Part shown: positions 16,876 through 18,105 of the stretch, piece by piece
How the letters are laid out: each line of letters opens with the position of its first letter
How positions within the stretch are numbered: position 1 is the stretch's first letter
DNA from: UBA10427 sp003500135
Lineage (GTDB): Bacteria > Bacteroidota > Bacteroidia > Cytophagales > Cyclobacteriaceae
NCBI GenBank assembly: GCA_963966275.1
Contig: CAWZYQ010000074.1
Span: 1-18,105 of the forward strand
Direction: 5' to 3'
DNA: 18,105 bases
Made by a program: the position numbers and the translations under genes
Notes under the pieces: model-generated
What the model saw: only the letters and a program-made list of their open reading frames with translations
What the model was told of the DNA's origin: nothing
Database searches by the model: none

Positions 16876-16912
16876 TGCGGCCTAATATTGGTAAAGTATT
16901 TAAAATTGGATT

Positions 16913-16933
16913 TTTTATTGAATTAGGCACATA
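16913..16933 (+). repeat. left terminal inverted repeat of the IS
   Basis: TTTTATTGAATTAGGCACATA matches the reverse complement of 17871-17891 at 18 of 21 positions, with ten identical bases at the outer end. No similarity continues outside it, which fixes the outer boundary to within a few bases. Confidence 0.7.
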
Positions 16934-16957
16934 ATAAATATTGGGGGTTTGTTGTTT

Positions 16958-16970
16958 ATATCATTGATAT
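16958..16970. repeat. small palindrome in the IS leader
   Basis: ATATCA and TGATAT are perfect inverted arms around a single T, 34 bases before the transposase start codon. It may be a protein-binding site in the IS promoter region; it is short and AT-rich, so weight is low. Confidence 0.25.
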
Positions 16971-17004
16971 GCAGTGTCTTATGTTTGAAGTAACACCTAA
17001 AATC

Positions 17005-17873
17005 ATGGAAAAAAGATATGAAAACCTCACACTTTTTGAGTTTCAACAACAATTTCCAGACGATCAAGCCTGTTCCCACCACCTGGCGCTACTTAAATGG
17101 CCGCATAGGTTCATCTGTGAAAAGTTGGGCACACCCATTATTGCGAAGGAAAATTGAAACATACCCGGCAATGTACCAGGTGTGGCTATCAAGCGGCCCC
17201 AACCAGTGGTACACTCTTTCACCAAGTAAAATTACCGATCCTCAAAGCATTTTACATTGTCTATTTCATTGCAACGAATAAGCAAGGTATTTCTTCCACT
17301 GAACTAAGCCGTAAATTAGGGTTGAGGCAGAAGGCCATGAAAGCAATGGCCAGTAGCCTGAAATACCCCATAATGGGTAAGGTGGAAGTGGACGAAACAG
17401 TAGTAGGAAAACAGGAAGAGGGGACAAAAGGCCATCAGAATGAGGATAAAAAGCTGGTTGTAGTAGCCATCGAGCGAGAGGGCAAGGGAATTAACCGGAT
17501 GTATGCCCGGGTCATTGAAGACGGCAGCCATGCGTCGTTAAAGCCCTTCTTTGAAGACCATATTGACCCAGGGGCCAAGGTTTCAACCAATGAGTGGAAA
17601 GGCTAGAGGCCATTCAAAGGGGTTTTTCCCCATCTTGAACAGTTGCGTTCTTGTAAAAAAGGCAGGCACTTCCCTGAGATGCACCGGGCGATTATGATGT
17701 TCAGGGCTTGGTTGAGGGGCATTCATCATTCGGTAAAGCATCTACAAAGCTACCTGGATGAATATTGCTACCGCTTCAACCGACATTTAATGAAGGGGGA
17801 AATATTTGCTAATCTCATCGGTAGGATGGTAGCGCATAGTCCGGTATATTGCAAAAAACCACAGATGACCTAA
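17005..17873 (+). pseudogene. IS1595-family transposase, multiply disrupted
   Basis: The product should be a DDE transposase with an N-terminal zinc ribbon. Frame 1 from the ATG at 17005 gives FEFQQQFPDDQACSHHL and WPHRFICEK; the sequence continues in another frame as GHTHYCEGKLKHTRQCTRCG. Adding one G within the GTT at 17124-17126 would join the two and restore a CxxCG pair (CEKCG), so a one-base deletion is the likely lesion. The later part has TSGTLFHQVKLP, KVEVDETVVGK (first catalytic Asp at 17391-17393) and KSLKPFF-like ASLKPFFEDHI. STNEWKG carries Asn (17589-17591) where the family has Asp. A TAG at 17604-17606 replaces the expected Tyr of WKGYRP; beyond it the same frame runs on with MFRAWLRGIHH and SYLDEYCYRFNR to the TAA at 17871-17873. 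LGLRQKAMKAMASS seems to lack eight or nine residues (family: LRQKTCW..). An upstream in-frame ATG at 16981 is possible. Confidence 0.85.
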
Positions 17874-17891
17874 GCGCCTATTTCAATAAAA
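17871..17891 (-). repeat. right terminal inverted repeat of the IS
   Basis: The reverse complement, TTTTATTGAAATAGGCGCTTA, matches the left end at 18 of 21 positions. It contains the transposase TAA (17871-17873) and, on the minus strand, the TAG (17878-17880) that closes the reading frame coming from the right. Confidence 0.7.
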
Positions 17892-18105
17892 CTTTGGCCG
17901 GATCTGTTTTTCTAAATCGCTGTATATTAGCTAAAATACCACTTTTTACATACTTATCATAAATATTCCTCCCCAGGTTCATAAAAGGTTGCAATTGAAA
18001 AATCACAGCACAACCAATGATAGTCCCTCTTTTTATTGTTTTCTTAGAGACACTAATTAGGGCTTCCTCAGAAAGTCGTATTCAACAGATTAGCAAATCG
18101 AGAGA
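17878..18105 (-). pseudogene. unidentified minus-strand coding fragment ending in the IS
   Basis: From the window edge the minus strand reads 75 sense-length codons to a TAG at 17878-17880, broken once by TGA at 18082-18084. After that TGA it gives 67 residues of protein-like composition, including SEEALISVSKKTIKRG, TIIGCAVIFQLQPFMNLG and RNIYDKYVKSGILANIQRF. I do not recognise the family. The final VLLK and the stop are encoded by the IS end, so the fragment looks like a gene cut by the insertion and also carrying a nonsense or frame error; its continuation is not visible left of the IS. It could instead be chance: no start codon or complete domain is visible. Confidence 0.35.

Larger units (their letters stand above)
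16913..17891 (+). mobile_element. decayed IS1595-family insertion sequence (ISXO2-like transposase)
   Basis: About 979 bp bounded by imperfect inverted ends (18 of 21 matching) around a broken transposase pseudogene; this length is normal for the family. The right inverted end overlaps the transposase stop codon. IS1595 elements usually create 8-bp target duplications, but the flanks here (ATTGGATT left, CTTTGGCC right) do not match, so one side may have been rearranged or the ends may be misplaced by a few bases. The element cannot move by itself, since its transposase has several lesions. Confidence 0.8.

Noticed and set aside
16876..16912. Terminator after pbpC at the near-palindrome CCTAATATTGG
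   Set aside because: The arms are imperfect and AT-rich, and the T-run that follows about 20 bases later is part of the IS end.
17124..17160. Programmed -1 frameshift at the AAAA run before the first transposase stop
   Set aside because: A one-base deletion further upstream (17124-17126) restores a proper CxxCG zinc ribbon and a better matching sequence than slippage at the A-run, and other inactivating lesions show plain decay.
1..18105. CRISPR array, toxin-antitoxin pair, phage defence cluster or RNA genes
   Set aside because: No regularly spaced repeats, no small gene pairs and no tRNA or rRNA signatures were seen; every long frame is accounted for by the listed genes.

Overview
The window looks like chromosomal DNA of a Bacteroidota bacterium, probably of the Cytophagales type. 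The reasons are the gene families (a CarboxypepD_reg-like surface protein, a two-domain Sua5-type TsaC, a Bacteroidota-style alpha-2-macroglobulin next to PBP1C), the near absence of Shine-Dalgarno sites, AT-rich gaps and two matches to the Bacteroidota -7 element TAnnTTTG. The lineage is an inference from protein style, not from a marker gene.

Layout, left to right. A possible gene tail (1-48) is followed by tsaC (tRNA t6A synthesis) and pgk (glycolysis), both on the plus strand. recQ lies on the minus strand and converges on pgk; a strong terminator between them holds the recQ stop codon in its loop. A 197-bp divergent gap with an inverted repeat, a direct repeat and a promoter-like element leads to a secreted 408-residue protein with a carboxypeptidase-regulatory-like domain. 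Next come trkA and trkH, 24 bp apart, which together form a Trk potassium uptake system. Then follow a 1862-residue alpha-2-macroglobulin with an intact thioester motif and pbpC (penicillin-binding protein 1C), the well-known bacterial pairing. A 15-bp hairpin sits directly in front of the pbpC start codon.

The right end is accessory DNA. A decayed IS1595-family (ISXO2-like) insertion sequence spans about 16913-17891 with recognisable inverted ends. Its transposase gene has a 1-base deletion, an inferred in-frame deletion, a nonsense codon and a probable catalytic Asp-to-Asn change. Beyond it, a minus-strand reading frame of unknown identity runs into the IS end and takes its stop codon there.

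Most of the window is ordinary housekeeping and envelope biology. I found no convincing new multi-gene system, CRISPR array, tRNA or rRNA, and there is no gene-free stretch over 300 bases. The points most worth a second look are the hairpin over the pbpC start, the IS remnant (which can be reconstructed almost base by base) and the unidentified frame at the right edge.
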